Shown: piece by piece, positions 25,989 through 35,082 of the stretch
Layout of the letters: every line of letters starts with the position of its first letter
Position numbering within the stretch: position 1 is the first letter of the stretch
Assembly (NCBI RefSeq): GCF_020991415.1
Contig: NZ_JAJMOY010000008.1
Span: 1-64,000 of the forward strand
Direction of reading: 5' to 3'
Length of the DNA: 64,000 bases
Source of the DNA: Flavobacterium sp. ENC
GTDB taxonomy: Bacteria > Bacteroidota > Bacteroidia > Flavobacteriales > Flavobacteriaceae
Notes under the pieces: generated by a model
Told to the model about the DNA's origin: nothing
What the model saw: the letters and a program-made list of their open reading frames with translations, nothing else
The model's database searches: none
Program-made: the position numbers and the translations under genes

Positions 25989-27794
25989 ATGTCAAAAAAT
26001 AATTTACACACTTTTCATATTCCCGTAATGGGACTTGCTTATACCATTGACAGCCCGATTCGGGTGGCACAATATGGCATTTCCTCCGTAATTTCTATTG
26101 CTGATGATGAGTTAATTGAAAAAATGAGACTTTTTTACAGTACAAAATTCAATGAGCCTTATCATGAAATCAGTCAGAAAATACAGGATTACCGTGCGGA
26201 ACGGATTACTTCTTATCTGAATTTAGTCGATAAAATTGTAAAGCAAAAGTTTGAAAGCTTTAAAATGGAACTGGCCGAAAGCAAAACCGCATTGGAAAAT
26301 TTCATGGCCATGTTACCCAATACTTCCGATATCAAAAAAGGTTTCCAGAATTTGCTGGATGACGGAATCTCTTTCAGGGATAACATTCAAAATTATATCG
26401 AATCCCATCTCTCACCCGGCGCTATCGATGTCAATATCATGACGAAACTTGACAAGGATAATTTTGATAAAAAAACGCCGCTTCCTATTGAATTTAATGA
26501 TGCCCATGCCGCCTTAAGAGGTTTTGCAAAGAGCAACCTTGATTCATCGGTGGTACTTTCTGCCGGAATGAATCCAAGGCTTTACAGTTATTTTGAAAAC
26601 TTCAGTGATTTTTACCCGGATGAAAACAATGTATTGAAAAAGAAAATTATTCTAAAAGTAAGTGATTTTCGTTCTGCCATGATCCAGGGAAACTTTTTGG
26701 CCAAGAAAGGGCTTTGGGTTTCAGAATACCGAATAGAATCCGGACTGAACTGCGGCGGACATGCCTTTGCCACAGAAGGATTGCTTCTGGGTACCATTTT
26801 GGAGGAATTCAGACAAAAAAAAGAACAACTGGTACAATCGTCGCATGAAATGATGATTAAGGTCTTACAGCAAAAAAACATGTTCTTTCCTAAAAAACCC
26901 CTGGCCACAAGAATTACGGTTCAGGGAGGAGTCGGAACTGCAGAAGAACATGAATTTCTGTTAGAGACGTACAAAGTAGATTCAGTAGGTTGGGGAACTC
27001 CCTTTTTACTGGTTCCGGAAGCAACTTCTGTAGACCGCGAAACGAGGAAATTATTGATAGATGCCAAAGAAGAGGATTTATATCTAAGCCATATTTCACC
27101 TCTTGGAGTGCCTTTTAATTCTTTGAGAGGCACCTCGAATGAAATTTTAAAACAAAAACGAATTCAGGAAAACAAAGCGGGAAGTTCCTGTCCGAAACGC
27201 TTTCTGGCATTAAGCAAAGAATACGGCCCCGAGGGAATTTGTACTGCCGCAAAAAAATATCAGGATTTAAAACTCGAAGCATTAGAAAACGTAAAACAAA
27301 CACTTTCTGATTCCGAGTACAGGAAAGCAAAAGATTCCATTACGGAGAAATCGTGTTTATGTGTCGGTTTGGCCAATGCCGCTTACTTAGAAAATAATAT
27401 CAAAATAAAAGGACAGGCACAGGGCGTGGTTATCTGTCCGGGACCTAACATGGCTTATTTTGATCAGGAGGTTTCGCTGAAGGAAATGGTACAGCACATC
27501 TATGGCAACAATTCTGTATTAAGAACTTTAAACCGTCCGAATATATTTGTCAAGGAATTAAAAATGTACCTGGAGTATTTCGGGAATGAAATTGAAAATA
27601 GCGCAGGAGAAGTCACATCCAATCAGCTAAAAAAATGGAATACTTTTAAATCCAATCTTTTTGAAGGTATTGACTATTATCAGAATTTATTTGAGTCAAC
27701 TTCTTATTTTAAACCCGATTTGGAGAATATCAAAGAACAATTCAATCGCTGCAAACTGGAATTGACAGCAATTAAAGTCCCTGAATACTGCTAA
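25989..27794 (+). CDS. Nitronate-monooxygenase-like FMN barrel protein with Cys-rich tail (unknown function)
   Basis: A 601-residue cytosolic protein. Parts resemble the FMN TIM barrel of nitronate monooxygenase/PfaD-type enzymes. A first strand at 11-36 reads VMGLAYTIDSPIRVAQYGIS. GLNCGGHAFATEG at 253-265 recalls the GGH loop. The FMN-phosphate-like turn is VQGGVGTAEEHEFLLETYKV (311-330) and WGTPFLLVPEATSVD (335-349), then ISPLGVPFNSLRG. A helical insert of about 140 residues (40-180) and a C-terminal part with Cys401, Cys418, Cys456, Cys458 and Cys483 are not usual for that family and could bind a metal cluster. The cofactor and reaction are inferred. Confidence 0.6.
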   Translation: MSKNNLHTFHIPVMGLAYTIDSPIRVAQYGISSVISIADDELIEKMRLFYSTKFNEPYHEISQKIQDYRAERITSYLNLVDKIVKQKFESFKMELAESKTALENFMAMLPNTSDIKKGFQNLLDDGISFRDNIQNYIESHLSPGAIDVNIMTKLDKDNFDKKTPLPIEFNDAHAALRGFAKSNLDSSVVLSAGMNPRLYSYFENFSDFYPDENNVLKKKIILKVSDFRSAMIQGNFLAKKGLWVSEYRIESGLNCGGHAFATEGLLLGTILEEFRQKKEQLVQSSHEMMIKVLQQKNMFFPKKPLATRITVQGGVGTAEEHEFLLETYKVDSVGWGTPFLLVPEATSVDRETRKLLIDAKEEDLYLSHISPLGVPFNSLRGTSNEILKQKRIQENKAGSSCPKRFLALSKEYGPEGICTAAKKYQDLKLEALENVKQTLSDSEYRKAKDSITEKSCLCVGLANAAYLENNIKIKGQAQGVVICPGPNMAYFDQEVSLKEMVQHIYGNNSVLRTLNRPNIFVKELKMYLEYFGNEIENSAGEVTSNQLKKWNTFKSNLFEGIDYYQNLFESTSYFKPDLENIKEQFNRCKLELTAIKVPEYC

Positions 27795-27800
27795 AAACGA

Positions 27801-27835
27801 AAAACCCCGGATTGAATTTCAATCCGGGGTTTTAT
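27801..27835. terminator. Bidirectional terminator
   Basis: Hairpin AAAACCCCGGATTGAA / TTCAATCCGGGGTTTT between the barrel protein and the converging Gly-zipper lipoprotein gene. Confidence 0.9.
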
Positions 27836-27848
27836 ATTTAAACTACTT

Positions 27849-28289
27849 CTAGTTATTTTTATTCTTTTTGGAGTCTATAATTGCTCCTGTTCCGGCACCC
27901 ACTCCGGCTCCGGCCAATCCGCCTATTATAGCGCCTTCACCTTTTTTCTTGCTGACAGCAGCTCCCGTAATGGCTCCGACTCCGGCACCAATTACAGCAC
28001 CTTTAGCAGCAGAACTCCAGCCTTTCTTTTTGGCTGGTGCAGCAGCGGTCGATGTTCCATCAGCCTGATGATTTACTACCACTACTTTCTGAGCTTCTTT
28101 TTGAGCTTCCTCTTTTTCTTTTTCCACTTTAGCCATTTCCACGTTCATTGAATCAATAACTTTTTGTTTATTGATTTCAACTTTCATCGAATCTATGCTA
28201 GCTTGTTTCGCTTTGCTGATATCCATCTTATCCTGATTCTGACAAGAAACGATACTCAAGGCTGCTATTATTACAACTATTGCTTTCAT
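27849..28289 (-). CDS. Gly-zipper lipoprotein (YMGG-like)
   Basis: A 146-residue lipoprotein with lipobox IVSC (Cys16). The central part is a charged coiled-coil-like segment of Glu/Lys/Val (SMNVEMAKVEKEKEEAQKEA). The C-terminal half is a glycine zipper: AAKGAVIGAGVGAITGAAVS and GAIIGGLAGAGVGAGTGAII. Such zippers insert in or line membranes. The gene is single; the function is unknown. Confidence 0.8.
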   Translation of the reverse strand: MKAIVVIIAALSIVSCQNQDKMDISKAKQASIDSMKVEINKQKVIDSMNVEMAKVEKEKEEAQKEAQKVVVVNHQADGTSTAAAPAKKKGWSSAAKGAVIGAGVGAITGAAVSKKKGEGAIIGGLAGAGVGAGTGAIIDSKKNKNN

Positions 28290-28387
28290 GATTTTGGCAT
28301 TTAAATTATACTGTACAAATTAAAGCGTAATCCAACAAGCATGTGTTACATAATTTCATTGAAACATTACAGAATTCGCTAATTTTT

Positions 28388-29665
28388 CTATTTTCCGAGA
28401 ATTCCTTTTTTGAGGATTTGCCCGAAATCATACATGTCTTCATACGAACAATACAATGGAACCGGGGCAAGACGAATTACATTAGGTTCACGCCAGTCGG
28501 TAATAACTCCGTTTTTCATTAAATAATCAAATAAACTTCTTCCTTCCCCATGTAAAAAAACAGATAACTGAGACGCTCTTTCTTCCGGATTTGAAGGGGT
28601 AATAATTTCGAAATTGCCCTTAACTTCTTTGTCTATTTCATGTAAAATAAATTCCAAATAAGAAGTAATATGATCTCTTTTTGCAATTAGGGCATCCATT
28701 CCAACTTCAGCAAACATTTCTACAGAAGCCAGATAGGGTGCTAATGAAAGTACCGGTAAATTACTGATTTGCCATCCTCCCGCTCCGTGAACCGGATCAA
28801 ACACTGGTTCCATTTTAAAACGGCGTTCTTTATTGTGTCCCCACCAACCTGCAAAACGCGGCAAAGCGGAATCGTTGTGATGCTTTTCGTGAACAAAACA
28901 ACCCGAGGCATTGCCCGGTCCTGAGTTCATATATTTATAACTGCACCAGGCTGCGAAATCTACATTCCAGTCGTGCAGCTGTAATTTGATGTTTCCGGCT
29001 GCGTGTGCCAAATCCCATCCTACTTTTGCACCGGCTTTTTGTCCTGCTGCCGTAATTGTTTTAATATCAAAAACCTGTCCCGTATAGTAGTTTACACCTC
29101 CAATTAAAACGAGCGCCAGTTCATCTCCAACTTCCTCGATTTTAGCCAGGACATCTTCCAGGCGAATATTGTGTTCACCTTCACGGCGTTTAATTTCCAC
29201 AATAGCATCTTCCGGTTTATAGCCATGAAAATCAACCTGACTCTGAAACATGTACTGATCAGAAGGAAATGCTTTCTCTTCGCAGATAATTTTGTAACGT
29301 GTTGCTGTTGGCTGATAAAATGAAACCATCAGCAAATGGAGATTTACAGTTAAAGTATTCATCACCGTAACTTCTGAAGGCAAAGCCCCCACAATTTTGC
29401 TCAAGGGTTCAGCAAATCTTTCCTGATAATCCCACCATGGTTTCTGAGCATAAAAATGACCTTCAACGGCAAGTTCTGCCCAGTCATTCATTACTTCATC
29501 AATATAGGCCTTGGTACGCTTTGGCTGTAATCCTAAAGAGTTTCCTGTGAAATAAATTACACGTTTGTCATTTACTTTAGGAAAAATAAACTGATCCTGA
29601 TAGTGATTTAATGTGTCTTGCGAATCAAGCTCTCGTGCGAACTCGCGTGTATTTAGAAAAGTCAT
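28388..29665 (-). CDS. kynU: Kynureninase
   Basis: A 425-residue PLP enzyme that cleaves kynurenine or 3-hydroxykynurenine to (hydroxy)anthranilate and alanine. Kynureninase motifs are VIYFTGNSLGLQPKRT, VMNTLTVNLHLLMVSFYQPT, GWDLAHAAGN and the PLP lysine Lys244 in WCSYKYMNSGPG. Its length fits the family. The preceding pathway enzyme, KMO, is 15 kb away in the window. A 70-bp tandem repeat lies upstream. Confidence 0.94.
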   Translation of the reverse strand: MTFLNTREFARELDSQDTLNHYQDQFIFPKVNDKRVIYFTGNSLGLQPKRTKAYIDEVMNDWAELAVEGHFYAQKPWWDYQERFAEPLSKIVGALPSEVTVMNTLTVNLHLLMVSFYQPTATRYKIICEEKAFPSDQYMFQSQVDFHGYKPEDAIVEIKRREGEHNIRLEDVLAKIEEVGDELALVLIGGVNYYTGQVFDIKTITAAGQKAGAKVGWDLAHAAGNIKLQLHDWNVDFAAWCSYKYMNSGPGNASGCFVHEKHHNDSALPRFAGWWGHNKERRFKMEPVFDPVHGAGGWQISNLPVLSLAPYLASVEMFAEVGMDALIAKRDHITSYLEFILHEIDKEVKGNFEIITPSNPEERASQLSVFLHGEGRSLFDYLMKNGVITDWREPNVIRLAPVPLYCSYEDMYDFGQILKKGILGK

Positions 29666-29722
29666 TGTTTTTGTTTTTGAAGCGTAAAAATAGGGAAATG
29701 TTCTTGAAAGTTGTTGTTTTTG

Positions 29723-29792
29723 TTTCAGGTTTCAGGTTTCAGGTTTCAGGTTTCAGGTTTCAGGTTTCAGGTTTCAGGTTTCAGGTTTCAGG
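29723..29792 (+). repeat. Heptanucleotide tandem array (TTTCAGG)10
   Basis: Ten perfect copies of TTTCAGG, 58 bp upstream of the kynureninase start codon (minus gene). Two to three complementary CCTGAAA units at 29864-29882 could pair with it. The number of units is likely to vary by slippage. Confidence 0.95.
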
Positions 29793-29910
29793 TTTATCCC
29801 GGCGCGGAATAGCTTTGCGAACTTTGCGTTTAAATACACAAACTGCATCTACCCTCATTTCCAACCTGAAACCTGAAACCTGGAACAAAAAAACCATTTA
29901 TAAAACAGAA

Positions 29911-29940
29911 AACCCGACAGCTTTTAAAAAACTGTCGGGT
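29911..29940 (-). terminator. queA terminator
   Basis: Hairpin AACCCGACAGCTTTT / AAAAACTGTCGGGT just after the queA stop codon, with one mismatch in the stem. Same family as at 596-626. Confidence 0.85.
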
Positions 29941-29962
29941 CTGTTTCTGAGATCAACCCAGA

Positions 29963-31012
29963 TTATAGAATTAACATCGCATCTCCGTAAGAATAGAATT
30001 TATATTCTTCTTTGATTGCTTCTTCGTAGGCTCTTTTCATTAAATCGTGACCACAGAAAGCAGAAATCATCATTAACAATGTTGACTTTGGTGTGTGGAA
30101 ATTTGTGATCATACAATTTGCAATACTAAAATCGTGAGGAGGGAAAATAAACTTATTTGTCCATCCTTCGTAAGGATTTAAAGTATTTTGAGAGGAAACT
30201 GAACTTTCGATCGCACGCATGGAAGTTGTTCCCACTGCACAAATACGTTTTTTGTTCGCTTTTGCTGTATTTACGATATCACAGGCTTCCTGTTTGATAA
30301 TCAATTCCTCTGAATCCATTTTATGTTTAGATAAATCTTCCACCTCAACCGGGTTGAAAGTTCCTAAACCAACGTGTAAAGTCACTTCGGCAAAATTTAC
30401 GCCTTTGATTTCTAATTTTTTCAAAAGGTGTTTTGAAAAGTGTAAACCAGCAGTTGGTGCCGCTACAGCTCCTTCTTCTTTGGCATAAATAGTCTGGTAT
30501 CTTTCAGCATCTTCAGCCGTTACTTCTCTGTTGATGTATTTTGGAATTGGAGTTTCTCCAAGTTCTGTTAATTTGTTTCTGAATTCTTCGTATGATCCAT
30601 CGTATAAGAAACGTAAAGTTCTTCCACGGGAAGTCGTATTGTCAATTACCTCAGCAACCAACGAATCGTCATCACCAAAATAAAGTTTGTTACCAATTCT
30701 GATTTTACGGGCCGGATCAACCAAAACGTCCCAAAGACGTTGCTCTGAATTTAATTCTCTTAATAAGAAAACCTCAATTCTTGCTCCTGTTTTTTCTTTG
30801 TTTCCGTACAAACGTGCAGGGAAAACTTTAGTATTGTTAAGAATTAAAACGTCTCCGTCATCAAAATAATTGATAACATCTTTAAACATTTTGTGCTCTA
30901 TAGTTTGTTTTTGACGATCGATTACCATTAAACGGGATTCGTCTCTGTTTTCTGCCGGGAATTCCGCTAAAAGTTCTTTCGGTAAATTAAATTGAAAATG
31001 TGATAATTTCAT
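29963..31012 (-). CDS. queA: tRNA preQ1(34) S-adenosylmethionine ribosyltransferase-isomerase
   Basis: A 349-residue enzyme that transfers the ribosyl part of SAM to preQ1 at position 34 of tRNA, giving epoxyqueuosine. QueA signatures: [56 protein letters not shown] and [26 protein letters not shown], then TTSMRAIES and [18 protein letters not shown]. Promoter TTG-21-TATATTTG at 31078-31109. With queE this indicates queuosine synthesis. Confidence 0.96.
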   Translation of the reverse strand: MKLSHFQFNLPKELLAEFPAENRDESRLMVIDRQKQTIEHKMFKDVINYFDDGDVLILNNTKVFPARLYGNKEKTGARIEVFLLRELNSEQRLWDVLVDPARKIRIGNKLYFGDDDSLVAEVIDNTTSRGRTLRFLYDGSYEEFRNKLTELGETPIPKYINREVTAEDAERYQTIYAKEEGAVAAPTAGLHFSKHLLKKLEIKGVNFAEVTLHVGLGTFNPVEVEDLSKHKMDSEELIIKQEACDIVNTAKANKKRICAVGTTSMRAIESSVSSQNTLNPYEGWTNKFIFPPHDFSIANCMITNFHTPKSTLLMMISAFCGHDLMKRAYEEAIKEEYKFYSYGDAMLIL

Positions 31013-31077
31013 TTGAGAAAGTTATGAGTTATAGATTTCGATCAGGATTATTTGGATACCTGATTTTTAATCGTGTG

Positions 31078-31109
31078 CAAATATACGACTGTGAGATAGG
31101 CGTTGTCAA
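31078..31109 (-). promoter_or_regulatory. Candidate queA promoter
   Basis: On the minus strand, TTG (31107-31109) is followed after 21 bp by TATATTTG (31078-31085), an exact -7 match. It lies 66 bp upstream of the queA start. Confidence 0.6.
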
Positions 31110-31262
31110 GTGTTTTGCTGTTTATTTTCAAAAGCCGTTGATTTGCTGCGGTTTGGAGTCACTTAAAAAAATGAATTTCACTACTTTTTTTACCATATCA
31201 GAACTATAAGTTCATTTAATCCGGATTTCCTGTTTTTCAAAAATCGAAAAACTCAACTATTT

Positions 31263-31295
31263 AAACCCGACAGGTTTTTAAAACCTGTCGGGTTT
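31263..31295 (-). terminator. aroA terminator, distal hairpin
   Basis: Perfect hairpin AAACCCGACAGGTTTT / AAAACCTGTCGGGTTT, the same sequence as that at 12344-12376. Confidence 0.85.
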
Positions 31296-31318
31296 CCTTC
31301 ATCGTTTGCATAAAAAAA

Positions 31319-31338
31319 CCTCCGGTTAAAACCGGAGA
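31319..31338 (-). terminator. aroA terminator, proximal hairpin
   Basis: Hairpin CCTCCGGTT / AACCGGAG flanked by a T-run on the minus strand, 66 bp after the aroA stop codon. Confidence 0.8.
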
Positions 31339-31360
31339 TTTTGCAAATTATGCTCAATTC

Positions 31361-31392
31361 CCTTAAATGAACTTACATCACTTATATGGTTT
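31361..31392 (-). repeat. ATATAAGTGAT motif, copy 1
   Basis: Minus strand reads AAACCATATAAGTGATGTAA then GTTCATTTAAGG. Related copies occur at 44470-44497 and 44724-44741. It sits directly after the aroA stop codon. Confidence 0.4.
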
Positions 31393-31403
31393 ATTTTTTT
31401 TTC

Positions 31404-32627
31404 CTACAATTCTGAAATTTCGAAATTCAGTTGTTTCAGATCCTCCCAGAAATCAGGATATGATTTGGAGACCACTTCGGCATTTTCGATTATAATGGGC
31501 ACTTTTAAAGCTAAAGGCGCGAAGGCCATTGCCATACGGTGATCGTTGTAAGTCGCAATTTTTACATTGTGATTGATCTTATCGGAAGCCACCAAGGTCA
31601 GGCTATCGTTAGTAACTGAGATATTAGCGCCTAATTTGGTCAGTTCTATTCTTAACGCTTCCAGTCGGTCTGTTTCTTTAATTTTTAACGTATGAAGCCC
31701 TGTCAGATGGCAGCCAATTCCCAAACCTAAGCAAGTCACTACAATGGTTTGTGCAATGTCCGGTGTATTGTTTAATTCAAAATTTACTGTTTCGAATTTA
31801 AAGTTCTGCTGTTTTACCAAAGTCATTTTGTTGTCCTGAAACGTAGTCTGAACTCCCAATTTTTCATAAAGTGATACTAATTCAGAATCTCCCTGTAAAC
31901 TGTTTTCTTTATAACTGCTTAATGTGATTGAAGCCTTATCAGCCAAAGCCACCAAACTAAAAAAGTAAGATGCGGAACTCCAGTCTGATTCTACCACCAT
32001 TTCTTTAGTTACAACCTCTGCTTTCGGATATACTTTGATTACGTTTCCTTCAAAACTGGTCTGAATGTCCAAATCTTTCAGCAAAGCTAAGGTCATTTTG
32101 ATATACGGAACCGACGTAATTTCGCCTTCTAAACTCAGTTCCAACCCATTTTCGAGTTTTGAAGCTACTAATAAAAGTGCCGAAATATACTGACTGCTTA
32201 CATTGGCCGCCAGAGTAACTTTTGAAGCCGTTACTTTTTTTCCCTTGATTCGTATTGGCGGATATCCTTCTTCTTTCTGATAGGAGATTTCAACACCTAA
32301 TTGTGCCAAAGCTTCTACCAAAATCTTTATCGGACGTTCCTGCATTCTGGATGAACCTGTCATTACAACTTCCCGTCCTTCGTTAACAGCAAAATAAGCG
32401 GTTAAAAAGCGCATTGCTGTTCCGGCATGGTGAATGTCCACGATTTCATCATTTCCAATCAGGGCTTTTTGCATTACTTCGCTGTCATCTGAGTTTGAAG
32501 TATTGGCTAAAGTGATATTTGGAAACAATGCTTTGAGCAATAATAAACGATTCGTTTCGCTTTTTGATCCTGTTACTGCAATTTGTCCTTCTAAATTATG
32601 TTGAGTGGTCTGAAGTAGTAAATTCAT
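31404..32627 (-). CDS. aroA: 3-phosphoshikimate 1-carboxyvinyltransferase (EPSP synthase)
   Basis: A 407-residue enzyme of the shikimate pathway that joins shikimate-3-phosphate and phosphoenolpyruvate. Motifs: TGSKSETNRLLLLKALF at the N-terminus, HHAGTAMRFLTAYFA, the SSQYISALLLVASKLENG block, KIKETDRLEALRIELTKLGA and TYNDHRMAMAFAPLAL. It is somewhat shorter than typical EPSPS (about 425-430). It is upstream of queA and separated from it by terminators, so it may be a single-gene unit. Confidence 0.94.
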   Translation of the reverse strand: MNLLLQTTQHNLEGQIAVTGSKSETNRLLLLKALFPNITLANTSNSDDSEVMQKALIGNDEIVDIHHAGTAMRFLTAYFAVNEGREVVMTGSSRMQERPIKILVEALAQLGVEISYQKEEGYPPIRIKGKKVTASKVTLAANVSSQYISALLLVASKLENGLELSLEGEITSVPYIKMTLALLKDLDIQTSFEGNVIKVYPKAEVVTKEMVVESDWSSASYFFSLVALADKASITLSSYKENSLQGDSELVSLYEKLGVQTTFQDNKMTLVKQQNFKFETVNFELNNTPDIAQTIVVTCLGLGIGCHLTGLHTLKIKETDRLEALRIELTKLGANISVTNDSLTLVASDKINHNVKIATYNDHRMAMAFAPLALKVPIIIENAEVVSKSYPDFWEDLKQLNFEISEL

Positions 32628-32761
32628 TATTTTAATTGTAAGTTGTAAATTATGAATTACGAAGGATTAGAAACGTAATTCAGTCCCGCAATTTACCACT
32701 CCCCGTTCATAATTCAAAATGCAGCACTCATAATTCAAACCTTATGAGTGATATTTCACAA

Positions 32762-33088
32762 TTATTTTAATTTATCGTTGTTTTTGTGACGATCTTTATC
32801 CCTCACTGATTTTAAATCCATTTTTTTATCGAAAGCTGCCTGCAAATCAATTCCGGTCTGATTGGCCAGGCATAGAACCACAAACACCACATCTGCCAGT
32901 TCCTCTCCTAAATCTTTGTTTTTATCGCTTTCTTTTTCCGATTGTTCGCCATAACGCCTGGCAATAATGCGGGCTACTTCACCCACTTCTTCGGTAAGCT
33001 GCGCCATATTGGTAAGTTCATTAAAATAACGGACTCCGTGTTCTTTTATCCAGTTATCTACGTCTAATTGTGCGTTTTTCAAATCCAT
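32762..33088 (-). CDS. MazG-like nucleotide pyrophosphohydrolase
   Basis: A 108-residue all-alpha NTP pyrophosphohydrolase. The metal-binding motif is EEVGEVARIIARRYGEQSEKESDK...LGEELADVVFVVLCLAN, with the EExxE and ExxD acidic pairs. Single-domain MazG proteins hydrolyse NTP/dNTP to the monophosphate. It follows the third DUF3857 gene by 2 bp and is likely part of that operon. Confidence 0.88.
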   Translation of the reverse strand: MDLKNAQLDVDNWIKEHGVRYFNELTNMAQLTEEVGEVARIIARRYGEQSEKESDKNKDLGEELADVVFVVLCLANQTGIDLQAAFDKKMDLKSVRDKDRHKNNDKLK

Positions 33089-33090
33089 TT

Positions 33091-35082
33091 TTATATTTTT
33101 TTAAGAACAATTTTTTCATTTTGACTCACGATCATCTTCTGGAACAGCTCTTTCAATACATTATACTGATCTGCTGCAAAATTACTATTGTTGATTTCTT
33201 TTGAACCACTTATCTGGATTTTGTTTCCCTGACTGGCAATATTTAAAAAATAAACAATGTCTTTGTCTTCAGATGTTATTTTAACGGGAGTTGGTAACGA
33301 TTCTACTGCATATCCTTCGGGGATTTCCAGGCTTAGATTGAATTTTTCCTGGGTCGGATAACTAAAACAAACTGGCATCTGCCTTATTTCCTGATTAAAT
33401 GGATTCTTAGTTCTGGTAAAAAACAATAAAGGATTGATGAAAATTCTGTCCCCGATAATCTCTATCCTGTTTGTTGAAACTAAAGAGAACACTTCGACAA
33501 CCGGTTCTGAAGCATTCGCTTTTTTATTCTCCACGGTATAATTTGAAATTTTAATATCCCCGAATTTTTCCTCTAATTTTTCAAGATAATTTTCCTGACT
33601 CCTGTTGGCATTTTCTGTTCTAAATACAAATGCGTTATAATCTGTTCTTTGCACTTTAACTTTACCTTCAATTTTACCCAGATTATCGATTTTAGCCAAA
33701 ATATTCCAAATCTCCTTTGATGTTGTAGTGGGCACGAGATTTATTTCCTTCGAAGTTCCGTCGTTTTTAATCAGTCTTCCTTTCCAGTTCAGCACATTCA
33801 ATGGCAAAATTCCCGGAGTGGTAAATTTATTTGAAGCATCTAATAAAATTTGATTCCCATCGATTTCAGCAGCTGCAATTACATAATTAAATCCTGTTCT
33901 TGTGGGATAAACCGGGACTCCGTTTCCTGCTGTACTGACCAAAACCGGGTTTGCTTCTATTCCGGCCAATTTCAACATATTGATTAAAATAAAATTGATT
34001 TCTGCCACATTTCCGGTTTGATCGGCATACGCTTTTACTACACCCTGGTCTGTATAATAATCATTCTTTTCATTCCAGTTCATTTTACTCTGAACGAACT
34101 TAAAAATAATTTTTAATTTTTCGGTCGGTGATTCGACACCAGTCAGGATACGTCTGGCGTCTTCCAGCAAAAAGTTTTTTTCACTCAGCTCTTTTCCGAA
34201 ATTTTTATCTTTAAAAATAGTTGTGGCGACACCTTCCCATGTTATCGCATAATCTTTTACAGGCTGATCGGGATAACGGACTCTTTCTAATTCATGCTGA
34301 ATGGAACCTTTGTAATTATCCAGATTATCTACATAGGGCTCATTTACTAAAGCAGGAATATCTTTTCCGGTGTAAAAAGCGCTAATTTGTCTGTACGAAA
34401 TTGTCTTTGACCTATTGTATTCATCTTCGAAACTTTGGCTTTTATCCGTAAACTTTGAATCTGTTTCAATTTTATGACTCCCTATTAAAAGTGTTTTATA
34501 AATATAATATTCCGGAATATCGGTTTTATACTCAAAATAGCTGACCGGAATTTCATATTGAAAATCAAAATCCGGCAGTTTTACAATATTCTCCGATTTC
34601 AGAATGTACTTGTATTCAATAACAGAACCCACTTTTACGTTGGGCATTGTGATCATTTTCTCATTCCAGAATTTATTTACTTTTTTCTTAAAGGTCCCCT
34701 GGTTGTCTAATTTCGTTTTTACAATTGCCCCGTTTTCCAGATTGTATGTTACCGCATTTGAAAACTCTAAACGATCTTCTCCCAAAGTTTCATAACCGAT
34801 ATAAAACCGCACTTTCTGATCGGCCCATCTTAATCCTTCTTTCTTATAAATCTTGATTTTAAATTCATAAACATGATTGGCAATAAACCCTTTATCTTTA
34901 TTATAGGTAAAAGATGTCTTTGCCTTTTTAAACAAAATGGCAGCCGGTGCTGTTGTATCTTTGGGATTCGATTTTTCTTTTAATTCTGCAATAGTTACTT
35001 TTCCAAGCTCATAGCTTTGAGCTGTGGCTTTTGAAAATCCACAAAACAAAAAAGCAACTATTAAGAAATTCTGAAACCTCAT
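33091..35082 (-). CDS. DUF3857/transglutaminase-like protein C (degenerate active site)
   Basis: A 663-residue secreted protein (signal peptide to about TAQS). DUF3857 fills about 50-240, a transglutaminase-like core about 300-420 and a DUF3858-like tail the rest. The core lacks the catalytic cysteine and histidine: the cysteine position is Val359 in TGNVAEINFILINMLKLAG and the histidine position is Tyr400 in GFNYVIAA, while Asp415 (LLDASNKF) is kept. It abuts the second paralogue with no gap. It probably works as a binding protein, not as an enzyme (inferred). Confidence 0.85.
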   Translation of the reverse strand: MRFQNFLIVAFLFCGFSKATAQSYELGKVTIAELKEKSNPKDTTAPAAILFKKAKTSFTYNKDKGFIANHVYEFKIKIYKKEGLRWADQKVRFYIGYETLGEDRLEFSNAVTYNLENGAIVKTKLDNQGTFKKKVNKFWNEKMITMPNVKVGSVIEYKYILKSENIVKLPDFDFQYEIPVSYFEYKTDIPEYYIYKTLLIGSHKIETDSKFTDKSQSFEDEYNRSKTISYRQISAFYTGKDIPALVNEPYVDNLDNYKGSIQHELERVRYPDQPVKDYAITWEGVATTIFKDKNFGKELSEKNFLLEDARRILTGVESPTEKLKIIFKFVQSKMNWNEKNDYYTDQGVVKAYADQTGNVAEINFILINMLKLAGIEANPVLVSTAGNGVPVYPTRTGFNYVIAAAEIDGNQILLDASNKFTTPGILPLNVLNWKGRLIKNDGTSKEINLVPTTTSKEIWNILAKIDNLGKIEGKVKVQRTDYNAFVFRTENANRSQENYLEKLEEKFGDIKISNYTVENKKANASEPVVEVFSLVSTNRIEIIGDRIFINPLLFFTRTKNPFNQEIRQMPVCFSYPTQEKFNLSLEIPEGYAVESLPTPVKITSEDKDIVYFLNIASQGNKIQISGSKEINNSNFAADQYNVLKELFQKMIVSQNEKIVLKKI

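Larger units (their letters stand above)
31013..31403. other. Spacer between queA and aroA with two terminators
   Basis: Holds the queA promoter (31078-31109), two successive hairpins serving aroA (31263-31295 and 31319-31338) and one copy, reversed, of the AACCATATAAGTGAT motif (31361-31392). No gene was seen. Confidence 0.6.

Noticed and set aside
29723-29792. CRISPR array
   Set aside because: Units are 7 bp with no spacers, so it is a simple tandem repeat.
29611-30015. Plus-strand frame with repeated VSGFRFQ residues
   Set aside because: It is the translation of the TTTCAGG array and antisense to kynU and queA.
31000-31209. 69-residue plus-strand frame overlapping the queA start
   Set aside because: It spans the queA promoter on the opposite strand and has no protein features.
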